This document shows positions 8,678 through 17,442 of a stretch of 64,000 nt of DNA, in pieces. The DNA comes from Lachnospiraceae bacterium UBA7093 (GTDB taxonomy: Bacteria > Bacillota > Clostridia > Lachnospirales > Lachnospiraceae). The stretch covers positions 44,947 through 108,946 of the forward strand of contig DKYT01000049.1 in the NCBI GenBank assembly GCA_002492465.1, read 5' to 3'. The notes under the pieces were generated by a model. That model was not told where the DNA came from. It searched no databases and worked only from the letters and a program-made list of their open reading frames with translations. Made by a program: the position numbers and the translations under genes. Position 1 is the stretch's first letter; the number at the start of each line of letters is the position of its first letter.

Positions 8678-9571
8678 CTAAGGCGAAACAAATTCCGTTA
8701 CAAAAATATCCTTTGCCAGTCCAAGCTTCCTGACTGCAGCATATCCTTTTTCTGCAGTCTTCTTTTCCCTATAAATGCCAAATACCGTAGGTCCGCTGCC
8801 GCTCATGAGGGCATTCAGTGCCCCATGTGCCTTCATTTCCTCCTTAAGCTGCCCAATAACAGGATATTTCTTCTCTGTCACGCTTTCAAGCACATTCCCC
8901 ATACGCTCCACAATACCGGAAAGACTTCCTGCTTTCAAAGCTTCCGCCATTCCCTCTATATCCGGATGCCAGGTAAGGGTATCCGCATGAAGATTCTCAT
9001 ACACATATTTGGTAGAAACACTGATATCCGGCTTGGCAATCAGCAGATACGCCGCAGGCGGTGTTGGAAGAGGCGTCAGCCGTTCTCCAATCCCTTCCGA
9101 AAGAGCAGTCCCCCCCATTATACAGTAGGGAACGTCCGCGCCGATCTGAACACCCAGCCTTTTCATATCCTCAGGACTCATAGAAAGCCCAAACAATTCA
9201 TTCAGCCCATGAAACACTGCTGCGGCATCTGTGCTTCCCCCTGCCATTCCTGCCGCTATGGGAATCTTTTTCTGAAGGGTAATCTCCACCCCTTCTTTTA
9301 TCCCCCGGGTTTCCATGATCAGCGCCGCCGCACGATAAATCAGATTGCCCTGATCCCTGGGAAGGATTTCTCCCCCAGGTTCCGCCTGTTCTATGGAAAT
9401 CTGTATGCAGGGGCTATTGGCAGTCGCCTTCCGCTTTTGAAAAGTCAGCACATCGTAAATTCCCACCGTCTGCATGATCATCTTTACTTCATGATATCCG
9501 TCGGGGCGTCTTCCGATTACGTCCAGCCCCAGATTAATCTTTGCATACGCTTTGCGCGTTATCTGTTCCAT
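8678..9571 (-). CDS. ispE: 4-diphosphocytidyl-2-C-methyl-D-erythritol kinase
   Basis: GHMP kinase of the non-mevalonate isoprenoid pathway. Diagnostic segments are AYAKINLGLDVIGRRPDGYH (N-terminus), the ATP loop IPIAAGMAGGSTDAAA and the C-terminal MSGSGPTVFGIY. The ATG at 9571 is preferred to an upstream in-frame ATG at 9607, because GTGGAG lies upstream at proper spacing and the 297-residue product matches family length. First gene of the ispE-gntR-78aa-murI-DUF1934 operon. Confidence 0.96.
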   Translation of the reverse strand: MEQITRKAYAKINLGLDVIGRRPDGYHEVKMIMQTVGIYDVLTFQKRKATANSPCIQISIEQAEPGGEILPRDQGNLIYRAAALIMETRGIKEGVEITLQKKIPIAAGMAGGSTDAAAVFHGLNELFGLSMSPEDMKRLGVQIGADVPYCIMGGTALSEGIGERLTPLPTPPAAYLLIAKPDISVSTKYVYENLHADTLTWHPDIEGMAEALKAGSLSGIVERMGNVLESVTEKKYPVIGQLKEEMKAHGALNALMSGSGPTVFGIYREKKTAEKGYAAVRKLGLAKDIFVTEFVSP

Positions 9572-9619
9572 AGATCGATTCTCCACTTTTCTGTATACAT
9601 AATACATAGATTGTACTTA

Positions 9620-9648
9620 ATTTTATACAATTTGGACTTTCCTGTCAA
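9620..9648 (-). promoter_or_regulatory. Promoter of the ispE operon
   Basis: On the minus strand, a perfect TTGACA (9643-9648), 17-base spacer and TAAAAT (9620-9625), about 50 bases upstream of the ispE ATG. Confidence 0.7.
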
Positions 9649-9678
9649 TGCCTATCCCATATTCCCTTTCCATTTTCA

Positions 9679-9731
9679 AAAGGGAGTATCACACCGTAAC
9701 CGGAAACCGGTTATTTTGTGATACTCCCTTA
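9679..9731 (-). terminator. Long terminator hairpin after the SGNH lipoprotein gene
   Basis: A 14-bp perfect outer stem (AAGGGAGTATCACA with its complement) encloses a second AACCGG/CCGGTT hairpin. T-rich sequence follows on the minus strand. It separates the SGNH gene from the ispE promoter. Confidence 0.85.
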
Positions 9732-9743
9732 CGTCTTTACCGC

Positions 9744-10781
9744 TTAATTATTTTTGGTTTTCTCATAGGAAAGGATCATATGGGAAAGCGCATCCGCATA
9801 CAGCTTTCTTCCCGCTTCTGACAAATGTACGCCGTCTTCCATATATTCATCTATTGTGTAGCCGTCAATGCCCAGATCCAGATATGCGTTTAAAAATAAC
9901 GTATTCTGTTCATTGGCAACGTAATTGCAGGTGCCCACATAGTCAAACAAGGTGCCGTTTCCGTTATCCGTCATGTTTCCGTCCCCTACCAGATAGCCGT
10001 TATGATAGAATTGGGCATACATGGGCGAACATAGAATGATGGTCGCATCAGGCGCTACCTCTCTCAAATTTATCACGGCATAGCGCAACGCGCCGCCATA
10101 AGTTTTCAGATTAAAGCCGTCTTCATCGCTTTGTCTGACTCCCCTGAAAAAATCATTAGTGCCATACTCCACAATGAAGTAATCTGTTTTAGAAAAATCT
10201 ATATTGGGATCCTTAAGAAGCTCTCCTGCCCTGGTTCCATCAAAAATATCCAGGGGAATTCTCTTCAACATTCCGTTTACCACACCGCACAGGCTGGTAG
10301 AGGTCCACTCTTCCCAGGAGGCTTCCTCAGTCTCCTCAATGCTTGCGCAGGTACCGCCAATGGCAAGATTACAGAGGTTGGCATCACACAGTTTCGCCGT
10401 CAGATAGGGAACTCCTGTGCCGTCCCGATAGCTGTCAAAAATACTGTCTCCTAAAAATACCAGCTGCAGCTTATTATCATCTTTCGGTTCCGGCTCTGGC
10501 TCCTCATTGATTTCCGTCTGGCTCGGCACCGGAATGTCGATCTCAACCTTGGCATTCTGTTCCTCTGCCTGCTCCGGCGTGGGAGAAGGAATTTCCGCCG
10601 GAAGGTTCTCCTCCGGTTTTTCGATTTCTTCGCCAGTCTCCGTAATCAGGATATTGCTTCCCGCTTCGTTTTCCTTTCCTTCATCCTCGGTATATTTTTG
10701 ACTGCACCCGGTTACGGCAATGCAAAACAATACTGCTGCCAGCAACACTGCTTTCCGTTTCTTCTTTACATTTGGGATCAT
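9744..10781 (-). CDS. SGNH/GDSL hydrolase lipoprotein
   Basis: Predicted surface esterase or acyl hydrolase of 345 residues. The start at 10781 follows AAAGGAG at good spacing; two upstream in-frame starts lack this. A lipobox (FCIAVTGCSQ) is followed by a Glu/Pro-rich spacer (to about residue 100). SGNH blocks are intact: block I FLGDSIFDSYRDG with the catalytic Ser, block III EYGTNDFFRG with Asn, and block V DGVHLSEAG with the Asp-His pair. It is paralogous to the protein at 50575, sharing YAQ and GNGTL segments and the C-terminal block, but that copy has lost its Ser. Substrate unknown; deacetylation of a surface glycan is an inference. Confidence 0.88.
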   Translation of the reverse strand: MIPNVKKKRKAVLLAAVLFCIAVTGCSQKYTEDEGKENEAGSNILITETGEEIEKPEENLPAEIPSPTPEQAEEQNAKVEIDIPVPSQTEINEEPEPEPKDDNKLQLVFLGDSIFDSYRDGTGVPYLTAKLCDANLCNLAIGGTCASIEETEEASWEEWTSTSLCGVVNGMLKRIPLDIFDGTRAGELLKDPNIDFSKTDYFIVEYGTNDFFRGVRQSDEDGFNLKTYGGALRYAVINLREVAPDATIILCSPMYAQFYHNGYLVGDGNMTDNGNGTLFDYVGTCNYVANEQNTLFLNAYLDLGIDGYTIDEYMEDGVHLSEAGRKLYADALSHMILSYEKTKNN

Positions 10782-10860
10782 AAAAATACTCCTTTCCTGC
10801 ATCTTGCTTTTCTTTCGCTGCATTCTATTATTTGACCCTGCTGTTCATTTTGCAATATCC

Positions 10861-10889
10861 AGAATAACATATAGGGCACAAAATTCCAA
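10861..10889 (-). promoter_or_regulatory. Candidate promoter of the SGNH lipoprotein gene
   Basis: On the minus strand, TTGGAA (10884-10889), 17-base spacer, TATTCT (10861-10866). Moderate match. Confidence 0.4.
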
Positions 10890-10990
10890 TTCCCTCTGTT
10901 CATTTTAAGTTATCCTAAAAAAAATCTTAAAAAAATATTCATATATTATTATAGTCTATACCATTCCGGGCAATTATATGTTCTTCTCTA

Positions 10991-11020
10991 TTGCAAAATT
11001 GCCGCTTTTGTTGTTATAAT
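10991..11020 (+). promoter_or_regulatory. Candidate promoter of the GT-C gene at 11066
   Basis: TTGCAA (10991-10996), 18-base spacer, perfect TATAAT (11015-11020). Confidence 0.6.
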
Positions 11021-11065
11021 GAATATCGTCTTTTTAGGAAATGGTGAGCAGGAAAGGATATGTTT

Positions 11066-12457
11066 ATGAGAAAAAAAATATGGGAACAAAAGTATGAATT
11101 TTTATTGATTCTCCTGTTTCTGTTTATGTCCGTCACAGCATGCTCCCGGTATACCATTAATTTTGATGAATTTTACACCATGCAATGGTGCCGCAGCAGT
11201 TTTCCAGACTTTCTTCACGAAGTTCTTCATGATACTTCGCCTTTTCTATACTATTTTATGATACGTCCCTTTGCCATTCTTACAGGACAGAATATTTTTA
11301 TGGCGCGTCTTTTTTCCCTTGCCGCGCTACTCATCCTTTTTTTAATCGGGACGGGCTTTGTCAAAAAAAACTTTGGAAAAAAAGCCATGTTCTTTTACCT
11401 TGGAATTCTTTACCTGAATCCGTTCATGCTGCAGAAATCCACAGAAATCCGCATGTATCTCTGGGCAACCGCCTTTACGCTTTTAAGCGGCGTTTTCTGT
11501 TATCTGCTTTTAACCGCCCCAACCAGGAAAAACTGGATTCTTTTTACCTTTTTTAGCCTTTTATCCGCATACACCCATTATTATGCCGTACTTGCCATGG
11601 TTTTCCTTTACCTGGGCATTCTCATTTATTATATAGGAAAACGCAACGCAAAACAGCTGAAAAACTGGCTGATCTGCAGCCTGGTAACTGTACTTGCCTA
11701 TTTCCCTTTTCTGTTGATCGCCATTGCCCAGATCAAAGAATCAAACGGCAACTGGATCTCGGAACCCGATTCCCGGTTGGAACCTTTAAAAGCATTATTT
11801 GTCAGTGAAATTCCTTATTCTGAATATTTTTACCTGCTCCTTATGGCAGGATTCACACTTTTTTCGTTCATTGCCCTGATCAGGAAAAAGCATGTGGCAT
11901 ATTACTGGTCATTTATCTGTTGCAGCGCCATCTGGGGCATTACTGCCTTCGGCATTGTTTTTGGCGAACTGGTAAAACCTATTATGCTGAGCCGGTATCT
12001 GATCATGCCTGTATGCCTTCTGTTCCTGGGACTTGCCCCCGCTGTTAAACACATAAATAAATACCTTATTTTACTGATGCTTCTTGTCTTTGCACTGATC
12101 GGCGGCATGCGCTATCAGTCTGCCCTAAGCTCCCTGAAAAAGGATCAAACCATCCATACCCTCCGCTTTGCCGAAGCGCAGATCAAAGAAAACGATAAGA
12201 TCATCCTTGTAAGCGGCGACGATTACCTGTACAACTGCTCCAGCTACTATATTCCCCAGGCAGAACTTTATTATGTAGGCTCCTTTAACGCCCAGCTGAT
12301 GCTGGACGATGAAAGCCATAACGAATTCTGGTTCTTTGACAGTGGAAACTACCTGAACCAGGAAGAACTGAAAAATGCCGGGCTTACCACAGAGTACTTT
12401 GGGGAATATCAATTCGGCTATCTCTTCTTTAAAATCTACCGGATCACCAAGTCATAG
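11066..12457 (+). CDS. GT-C membrane glycosyltransferase (PMT/ArnT/GT39-like)
   Basis: Multi-pass membrane protein of 463 residues with about ten to eleven helices. It has the GT-C hallmark in the first outer loop (TINFDEFYTMQW, where the Asp-Glu pair is the usual catalytic/metal site) and a C-terminal soluble domain of about 90 residues (EAQIKENDKIILVSGDDYLY onward). Such enzymes use undecaprenyl-phosphate sugars to glycosylate proteins or glycans outside the membrane. The ATG at 11066 is preferred over the one at 11060, because AGGAAAGG is eight bases upstream rather than two. Sugar and acceptor are not predictable. The gene converges on DUF4956. Confidence 0.82.
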   Translation: MRKKIWEQKYEFLLILLFLFMSVTACSRYTINFDEFYTMQWCRSSFPDFLHEVLHDTSPFLYYFMIRPFAILTGQNIFMARLFSLAALLILFLIGTGFVKKNFGKKAMFFYLGILYLNPFMLQKSTEIRMYLWATAFTLLSGVFCYLLLTAPTRKNWILFTFFSLLSAYTHYYAVLAMVFLYLGILIYYIGKRNAKQLKNWLICSLVTVLAYFPFLLIAIAQIKESNGNWISEPDSRLEPLKALFVSEIPYSEYFYLLLMAGFTLFSFIALIRKKHVAYYWSFICCSAIWGITAFGIVFGELVKPIMLSRYLIMPVCLLFLGLAPAVKHINKYLILLMLLVFALIGGMRYQSALSSLKKDQTIHTLRFAEAQIKENDKIILVSGDDYLYNCSSYYIPQAELYYVGSFNAQLMLDDESHNEFWFFDSGNYLNQEELKNAGLTTEYFGEYQFGYLFFKIYRITKS

Positions 12458-12471
12458 AGCTGCGCCCACTC

Positions 12472-13146
12472 TTAAAATGTCACTTCGCCGTCATGGGCAA
12501 TTAAAGAGGCGGAAGTAATATTTTCAAGCTTCATAAGTTCCTTTACCAATGCCCCTTCCTCCTTCACTCTTACCTCGATCGCCATATCCAGGTGATCGGC
12601 GGTCAGATTACGTGCCTTCACTTTATGAAGGGTACAGTGTTTTTCCACAATTTCCATAATCGCTTCTTCATTCTCAAAGGTTCCCGAGTTTACCAGCAGA
12701 ATCTGGGGCGCTTTCGCTATGGGTAAGCGGTTTGCCAGAAGAAGGATACAGGTAAGCACAACGGAAGCGATCACCGCAATAACGGCAAAGCCTGCCCCAC
12801 AGACAATCCCCACACTGATGGACCAGAACAGAAACACCAGATCCATAGGATCCTTGATCGCCGTCCTGAAACGGACAATGGAAAGGGCGCCCACCATACC
12901 CAGGGAAATAATGATGCTGGACTGGATCGTCAAAATAATCGCCGCAGTAATAACCGCAAGCGCCAAAAGCGACAGATTAAAATTTTTATTATAGAAGGAG
13001 TTTCGGTTGATTATCCGGTAAAGAATAAAAATGTAAGCGGCTATCAACGTTGTAACCGCTATACAAATAACAATCGACCGCACGGAAAGGGCGGAGGACG
13101 CATATCCCTCCAGGAAAGATTTCTTAAAAATGTCTGCAAAGCTCAT
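12472..13146 (-). CDS. DUF4956 membrane protein
   Basis: A 224-residue protein. Four to five membrane helices (residues about 20-145) are followed by a cytoplasmic ferredoxin-like C-terminus (about 150-224). The signature SLGMVGALSIVRFRTAIKDP between helices 3 and 4 is diagnostic of DUF4956. The family is repeatedly found beside VTC-domain and CotH genes, as here, but its biochemistry is not settled. The start overlaps the VTC gene stop by four bases, so the genes are translationally coupled. Confidence 0.9.
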   Translation of the reverse strand: MSFADIFKKSFLEGYASSALSVRSIVICIAVTTLIAAYIFILYRIINRNSFYNKNFNLSLLALAVITAAIILTIQSSIIISLGMVGALSIVRFRTAIKDPMDLVFLFWSISVGIVCGAGFAVIAVIASVVLTCILLLANRLPIAKAPQILLVNSGTFENEEAIMEIVEKHCTLHKVKARNLTADHLDMAIEVRVKEEGALVKELMKLENITSASLIAHDGEVTF

Positions 13147-13862
13147 ATTCTGATTCCTCCATAAGTATTAAATTTCCTGCACAGATAATATTTGGAAAAG
13201 CTGCACCATTGCAGAGAGTCCAGCTGCATATGATTTTTAATATAATCAGGCAGGAATTCATCCCATTTCACTTCCAGTACCGACAACCCCTTGGACAGAA
13301 GCGGTCTGACTGTAATATTTTTGCCTAAAAATCCTGCAATATCATTGGAAGAGCAAATCCCTTCATCAAAGGTAACCCTCACATTGCCATTGGCTTCCAC
13401 GAAGGGATAGCGCAGGTACTCCACAATCACCACCGGTCTCATACCTTTTTTCTGCATTTCCCACAGCAAAGTTTGCAGCTCCCCGGGCATGTCCGGGGTG
13501 ATTTGTACATGTTTTCCAGCCATAAGCTGTCTGCAAAGCCCTTCGTCAATAGAGCAGGAACGTTTCAAGGTCATCTGGCGGCGTTTGCTCTTTTTCTCAA
13601 GAACAATCCTCCCGGCATCCTCATTGTAAATGCGGATCCTGTATTTATCCCGTTCTCCGATACCGCCCTCATTTTCATAATAGCAATCGTCCCCCGGCGA
13701 ATCAAAATACAGGCTTCTGATTCGATAGAAACCAGTCGCTTTTGTATGGGCGTCCGGTTTCAAAAGGGCGCTTACACTTGTTTTTAAAACCGCGTTTTCC
13801 ATGCTGTCTATGAGATATTTGTATTCATGCCGGTATTTTACTTTCCCTGACTGCCCCGTCAT
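13143..13862 (-). CDS. VTC-domain protein (polyphosphate polymerase-like)
   Basis: A 239-residue protein resembling the catalytic tunnel domain of the yeast Vtc4 polyphosphate polymerase. Basic strand motifs line the expected tunnel: RHEYKYLID, YRIRSLYFDSP, RDKYRIRIYN and LEKKSKRRQ, with the acidic VLEVKWDEFLPDYI near the end for metal binding. No membrane segment, so it probably acts at the inner membrane face together with DUF4956. Overlaps both neighbours by four bases. Polyphosphate synthesis is the family prediction; triphosphate-tunnel activity on another substrate is possible. Confidence 0.88.
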   Translation of the reverse strand: MTGQSGKVKYRHEYKYLIDSMENAVLKTSVSALLKPDAHTKATGFYRIRSLYFDSPGDDCYYENEGGIGERDKYRIRIYNEDAGRIVLEKKSKRRQMTLKRSCSIDEGLCRQLMAGKHVQITPDMPGELQTLLWEMQKKGMRPVVIVEYLRYPFVEANGNVRVTFDEGICSSNDIAGFLGKNITVRPLLSKGLSVLEVKWDEFLPDYIKNHMQLDSLQWCSFSKYYLCRKFNTYGGIRI

Positions 13863-14746
13863 TTTATCATTTCCTCATCAAATTCCCGAATGCCCTCGCA
13901 CTGTATCGTCTCAAATGCGGAATACAAATCGATCTGATCCCCTGTAATAGATACGTATTGACTTGCCGAAACTGCATTTTCCCCTGCAATCACCTTAAGG
14001 CTTCCCCTCTCCACAACCACCATATCTTTATCGCTTCTTGCAAAAATGCCGGTCCCCTCGCACTCTACCTCCGTATTACTGTCAATTAAAATTACGCCGT
14101 CATTTCCTCTGATTCCGTTTTCCTTTGCCTTGGCATAAAAATTGGCGTCGACTATTTTCAGCTGATCCTTGGAACGCACAGCGTCTGCATGATAGCCATA
14201 CACGGAAAGTCTGCCGCTCCCATTCAACGTGAGATCGCAATTGCTGAAAATGCATGCCTTCTGCTCTTTTCCATTTGTAACGCCATCACTTAGGGTATTT
14301 TCGCTCCCCTCTTTCGCAGTGATAATTACCTTCGCCGCCTTCTCCACATAAATCGCCGGTCCCTGAGCGGAAGTAAGCTCCACGCCGTTTAAAACCAGAT
14401 GAACTATCTCGTCTTCATCCACGGAAATTACGATACTTCCATAATTCATCTTTCCGGTTATCTCGTAGGCGCCCTCTTCCTGAATTCTCAACTCCCTGCC
14501 ATCAAATTCATAGCATGCCTCACTCCCCGGTTCCAGACTGCTTAGATCGATCTCCTCTGCCTCTGCCACCTGGGTATCCCTGTCTTTTGCCGTAATTTCA
14601 TACGCGCCCACAGTACTCTTTCCAGACGTCTCCACATCTGTCTCTTTTGGCGTTCCCACTGGCATATCCAGCACCTGCCCGCACCCGGAAAGCCACGCCA
14701 ATCCCAGCCAAAGTCCTATCATATATCTGCTTTTTCTTTTTATCAT
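13859..14746 (-). CDS. Lipoprotein with Cthe_2159-type carbohydrate-binding/beta-helix domain (DUF4353-like)
   Basis: A 295-residue predicted surface protein. The lipobox is AWLSGCGQ. After a short linker, a repetitive parallel beta-helix body starts with GAYEITGKMNYGSIVISV and continues with VLNGVELTSAQGPAIYVEKA and ILIDSNTEVECEGTGIFARS, as in the calcium-dependent acidic-polysaccharide-binding Cthe_2159 family. It sits between the CotH and VTC genes in an overlapping operon. Binding to a surface polymer is inferred from family; the ligand is unknown. Confidence 0.8.
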   Translation of the reverse strand: MIKRKSRYMIGLWLGLAWLSGCGQVLDMPVGTPKETDVETSGKSTVGAYEITAKDRDTQVAEAEEIDLSSLEPGSEACYEFDGRELRIQEEGAYEITGKMNYGSIVISVDEDEIVHLVLNGVELTSAQGPAIYVEKAAKVIITAKEGSENTLSDGVTNGKEQKACIFSNCDLTLNGSGRLSVYGYHADAVRSKDQLKIVDANFYAKAKENGIRGNDGVILIDSNTEVECEGTGIFARSDKDMVVVERGSLKVIAGENAVSASQYVSITGDQIDLYSAFETIQCEGIREFDEEMIK

Positions 14747-14772
14747 ACCTGTCTTTGCTGCCTCCGCAATCT

Positions 14773-17184
14773 CTAATCCGCCTTTTCAAATACAGCCCGA
14801 ATTTTAAGACCTCCCACTGGAATGAAAACCTCCAGTTCCTCTTCCAGGCTTGCTATATCCCCCTGCCATCCTGCAAACCGATACCCTTTCTCAGGGATTG
14901 CCTGCAGTGAAATGGGATAATCCGTAAAATATTGCCCACTCCAGTCTCCTTCCACAGAAGCGGTGTTGACTACCACCTGTCCCCCCCTGGGTTCATCCAT
15001 GTGAATGGTAACCGTTTCCAAACTTCCGGTCAGTCCCAACGCTTCCGCCAGATCATCCGCCGCGTGAGGAAGCCTCTCCCGGAAGAAATCATCCGCCTGG
15101 TCAATATATTGGTCAAGATCCTCTTCCGTAAAAGCCTCGTCAAAAAACCTATGCTGACTCTTTATCATCTGATCCTGATAAATTTCCTTCCATTCCATCA
15201 GCTCCTGATGCACTCTGTCATATGCATAGGTGGTATTGGCAATATCCATAAAGGTGAGGCAAATCTGCTTTCTGAACAGTTCGCTGTCCAGAAGGCTTTG
15301 CAGCGCCGGCTCCTGAAACAGATCACTGTCCTTTATTTTCACAGAAGAGTCATCGCTATATTCAAAAAGAGTAACATCCAAGTCATACAGCATCCATCGC
15401 CATCTGCCGTCGCAATACTCCTTATCACTGACTTCGGCGGCTCTCCACAGCGCTGTATTCTGCCCAAAGGAAACGTCCCTGTTATCAATGTAAAAATGAA
15501 TGCAGCAATAATCTATGAGACTTTGCACGTCGATCATTTCGCATACCATGGCATAAACGTCATCATAAGACAAATCACATTCCGTAACTACGTCCAGCAT
15601 ATATTGATATGCCTCCTGTGCCTCTTCCTCCCCTATATTCGCCAAACCGGCATCGATCAGCCATATATCGTCTTCCTTCAAATCATAGTGATTTTTAAAA
15701 TATTCTTCCTTATATCGTTCCCGAATATTATAGATTCCCCAGTATTCTCCGTTTAAAAACAGAATACACGGCGTTGACCGCTGTATTGCCACATTCCGAT
15801 CCTGTGCCAGCTCTTCCAGAAAAGCGTCCTGAAACATCAGCTCCGAATTATTATTTCCGCCGTTTCTCAACTTGACCGTCGAATAAGGCGATTTCGGGAA
15901 AAAATCATAGGGAAATATGACATTTTCGTCATAAATATCTCTTCCATATAAACTAAAGGATTTTTTGGGGGTAGCGCGCGTGGATTGTCCGGCAATCCGA
16001 ATACCCATATTTTGCGTGAAGACATAATTTTGTTCCGTGTCAAAATAAGTTACCGCTGCGTTTCTCTCCCATTCCCTTCCGTCAAAAAAAGCGTTGGATG
16101 CCATATAAAGAATATGTTCTTCACCCTCTTCATCGGTAAAGCTATTCAACAGCTCTCCCTTTTGCAGCCCTCCCTTTTCCTTATAGTCCTCAAACACCCT
16201 TCCATTTCCATATATCCCTATTTCCATATCAAACAGATTATCGGGATCCGTTACAATGGAAATAACCGGAAGAAGATCATGCTCTTCCCTCTTATCATAT
16301 CCCACAAAGTATACCTTGGATATAATTCTGCTGGCAGTCTGATCCTGTTCATTGATGCTGACGGCACGTATCACCGTCGCCTTATCTACCTTAAAAGGAG
16401 GCACATAGGTTCTGGTGGGGGACAGATCCGTCCTTGCAGCAAACACATTCTCCTGGCTGCTGGCGTCCTCCACTGTAATCGGCGCGCCGTAACGAAAGGA
16501 TTCCGTAGTTGGCTCGCTTCCATCTAAGGTATAATAGATCGTCTCGTTTTCATCCGCCGTAATGGTCAATTCAAAAGGAGCATTATAAAATCCGCTCTCC
16601 ACGCTGAAAACAGGGTCTTCCAGTGCAACCAGCGGCAGTACTTCCGCCTCGTCGTTAGAAGCCCCGGGAGTCGCTTCCATCATCCTCCACTGCCGCTCTC
16701 CGTCCTTCACTCTGCCATAGCCGGTATTGTAAGTCAGTGCCGGAACCTCTACGGAATCCAGGAGCTTTTCCGTATCGGCATTGCTTAAATATACCTTATC
16801 CCCAAACTTTGACAACTTAAATCCGATTTTCCCGGCGCCTGCATCATCCCTGCCGTCCAGCCACACGACATAATACTCTTTGGGTCCAAGCACAATCCCG
16901 TCTAAGGGATACTTTTCCAATTGCTTCTCATCGTCGGACAAAAACCAGTGATCCATCGAAACCGCCTGGCTACCGGCATTATATAGCTCTATATAATCCG
17001 AATACCTGCCGTTTTCATCCTGAAGCAGTGTAAAATTACTGCTGCACACTTCATTAATCACCACCTGCTTCGGCGCCCCGGGGACACTAAGCAGGTAAAT
17101 CATGCAGACAAAAAAAACCGTCAGCAATGCCAACAGAACACCCCTTACCTTTTGAAAAGAGCATTTGCTATAAAATGACTTCAT
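14773..17184 (-). CDS. CotH-kinase family surface protein with lamin-tail and chitobiase-like domains
   Basis: An 803-residue exported protein and first gene of the operon. The ATG at 17184 is chosen for its AGAGAGG site; an upstream ATG at 17238 has none. Order: signal/anchor helix (about 12-33), lamin-tail domain (VVINEVCSSNF through SDYIELYNAGS), a chitobiase/FN3-like unit (IYYTLDGSEPTTES), a CotH kinase domain (about 290-650) with RIAGQSTR, KLRNGGNN, GEYWGIYNIRERYKEEY and the metal-binding LYDLDVTLF, and a C-terminal InlB/Big-type repeat (GYRFAGWQGDI). CotH-family members phosphorylate spore-coat or secreted proteins. Here the target is unknown. Confidence 0.9.
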   Translation of the reverse strand: MKSFYSKCSFQKVRGVLLALLTVFFVCMIYLLSVPGAPKQVVINEVCSSNFTLLQDENGRYSDYIELYNAGSQAVSMDHWFLSDDEKQLEKYPLDGIVLGPKEYYVVWLDGRDDAGAGKIGFKLSKFGDKVYLSNADTEKLLDSVEVPALTYNTGYGRVKDGERQWRMMEATPGASNDEAEVLPLVALEDPVFSVESGFYNAPFELTITADENETIYYTLDGSEPTTESFRYGAPITVEDASSQENVFAARTDLSPTRTYVPPFKVDKATVIRAVSINEQDQTASRIISKVYFVGYDKREEHDLLPVISIVTDPDNLFDMEIGIYGNGRVFEDYKEKGGLQKGELLNSFTDEEGEEHILYMASNAFFDGREWERNAAVTYFDTEQNYVFTQNMGIRIAGQSTRATPKKSFSLYGRDIYDENVIFPYDFFPKSPYSTVKLRNGGNNNSELMFQDAFLEELAQDRNVAIQRSTPCILFLNGEYWGIYNIRERYKEEYFKNHYDLKEDDIWLIDAGLANIGEEEAQEAYQYMLDVVTECDLSYDDVYAMVCEMIDVQSLIDYCCIHFYIDNRDVSFGQNTALWRAAEVSDKEYCDGRWRWMLYDLDVTLFEYSDDSSVKIKDSDLFQEPALQSLLDSELFRKQICLTFMDIANTTYAYDRVHQELMEWKEIYQDQMIKSQHRFFDEAFTEEDLDQYIDQADDFFRERLPHAADDLAEALGLTGSLETVTIHMDEPRGGQVVVNTASVEGDWSGQYFTDYPISLQAIPEKGYRFAGWQGDIASLEEELEVFIPVGGLKIRAVFEKAD

Positions 17185-17250
17185 ACGAACCTCTCTGTCC
17201 CATGCATTTGAAACGGTCTTTTTCAAAAAAGTCCCCAAACTTCCGTGTTT

Positions 17251-17279
17251 ATTTTATAATGTTTACCGTCCCCTGTCAA
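17251..17279 (-). promoter_or_regulatory. Promoter of the CotH-DUF4956 operon
   Basis: On the minus strand, TTGACA (17274-17279), 17-base spacer, TAAAAT (17251-17256), about 67 bases before the CotH start. Confidence 0.65.
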
Positions 17280-17329
17280 ACATCTGTTGCCGTTCCACCC
17301 CGACGCCTGCACATTCAATTACATTATTA

Positions 17330-17358
17330 TTGCATTTCATAACATTTTCCATTAAAAT
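17330..17358 (+). promoter_or_regulatory. Candidate promoter of the gene at 17443
   Basis: TTGCAT (17330-17335), 17-base spacer, TAAAAT (17353-17358). Confidence 0.5.
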
Positions 17359-17442
17359 GATAAATAAGGACTAATTTATTTTAAGGAACACGCCGATAAC
17401 CATTATAACCAAATGACTAAAATAACCAAGGAGGGTGATATT

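Noticed and set aside
8825..9721. A 298-codon plus-strand frame opposite ispE
   Set aside because: No ribosome site; low-quality composition rich in His/Arg/Pro; it shadows the clearly coding ispE strand and covers the ispE promoter.
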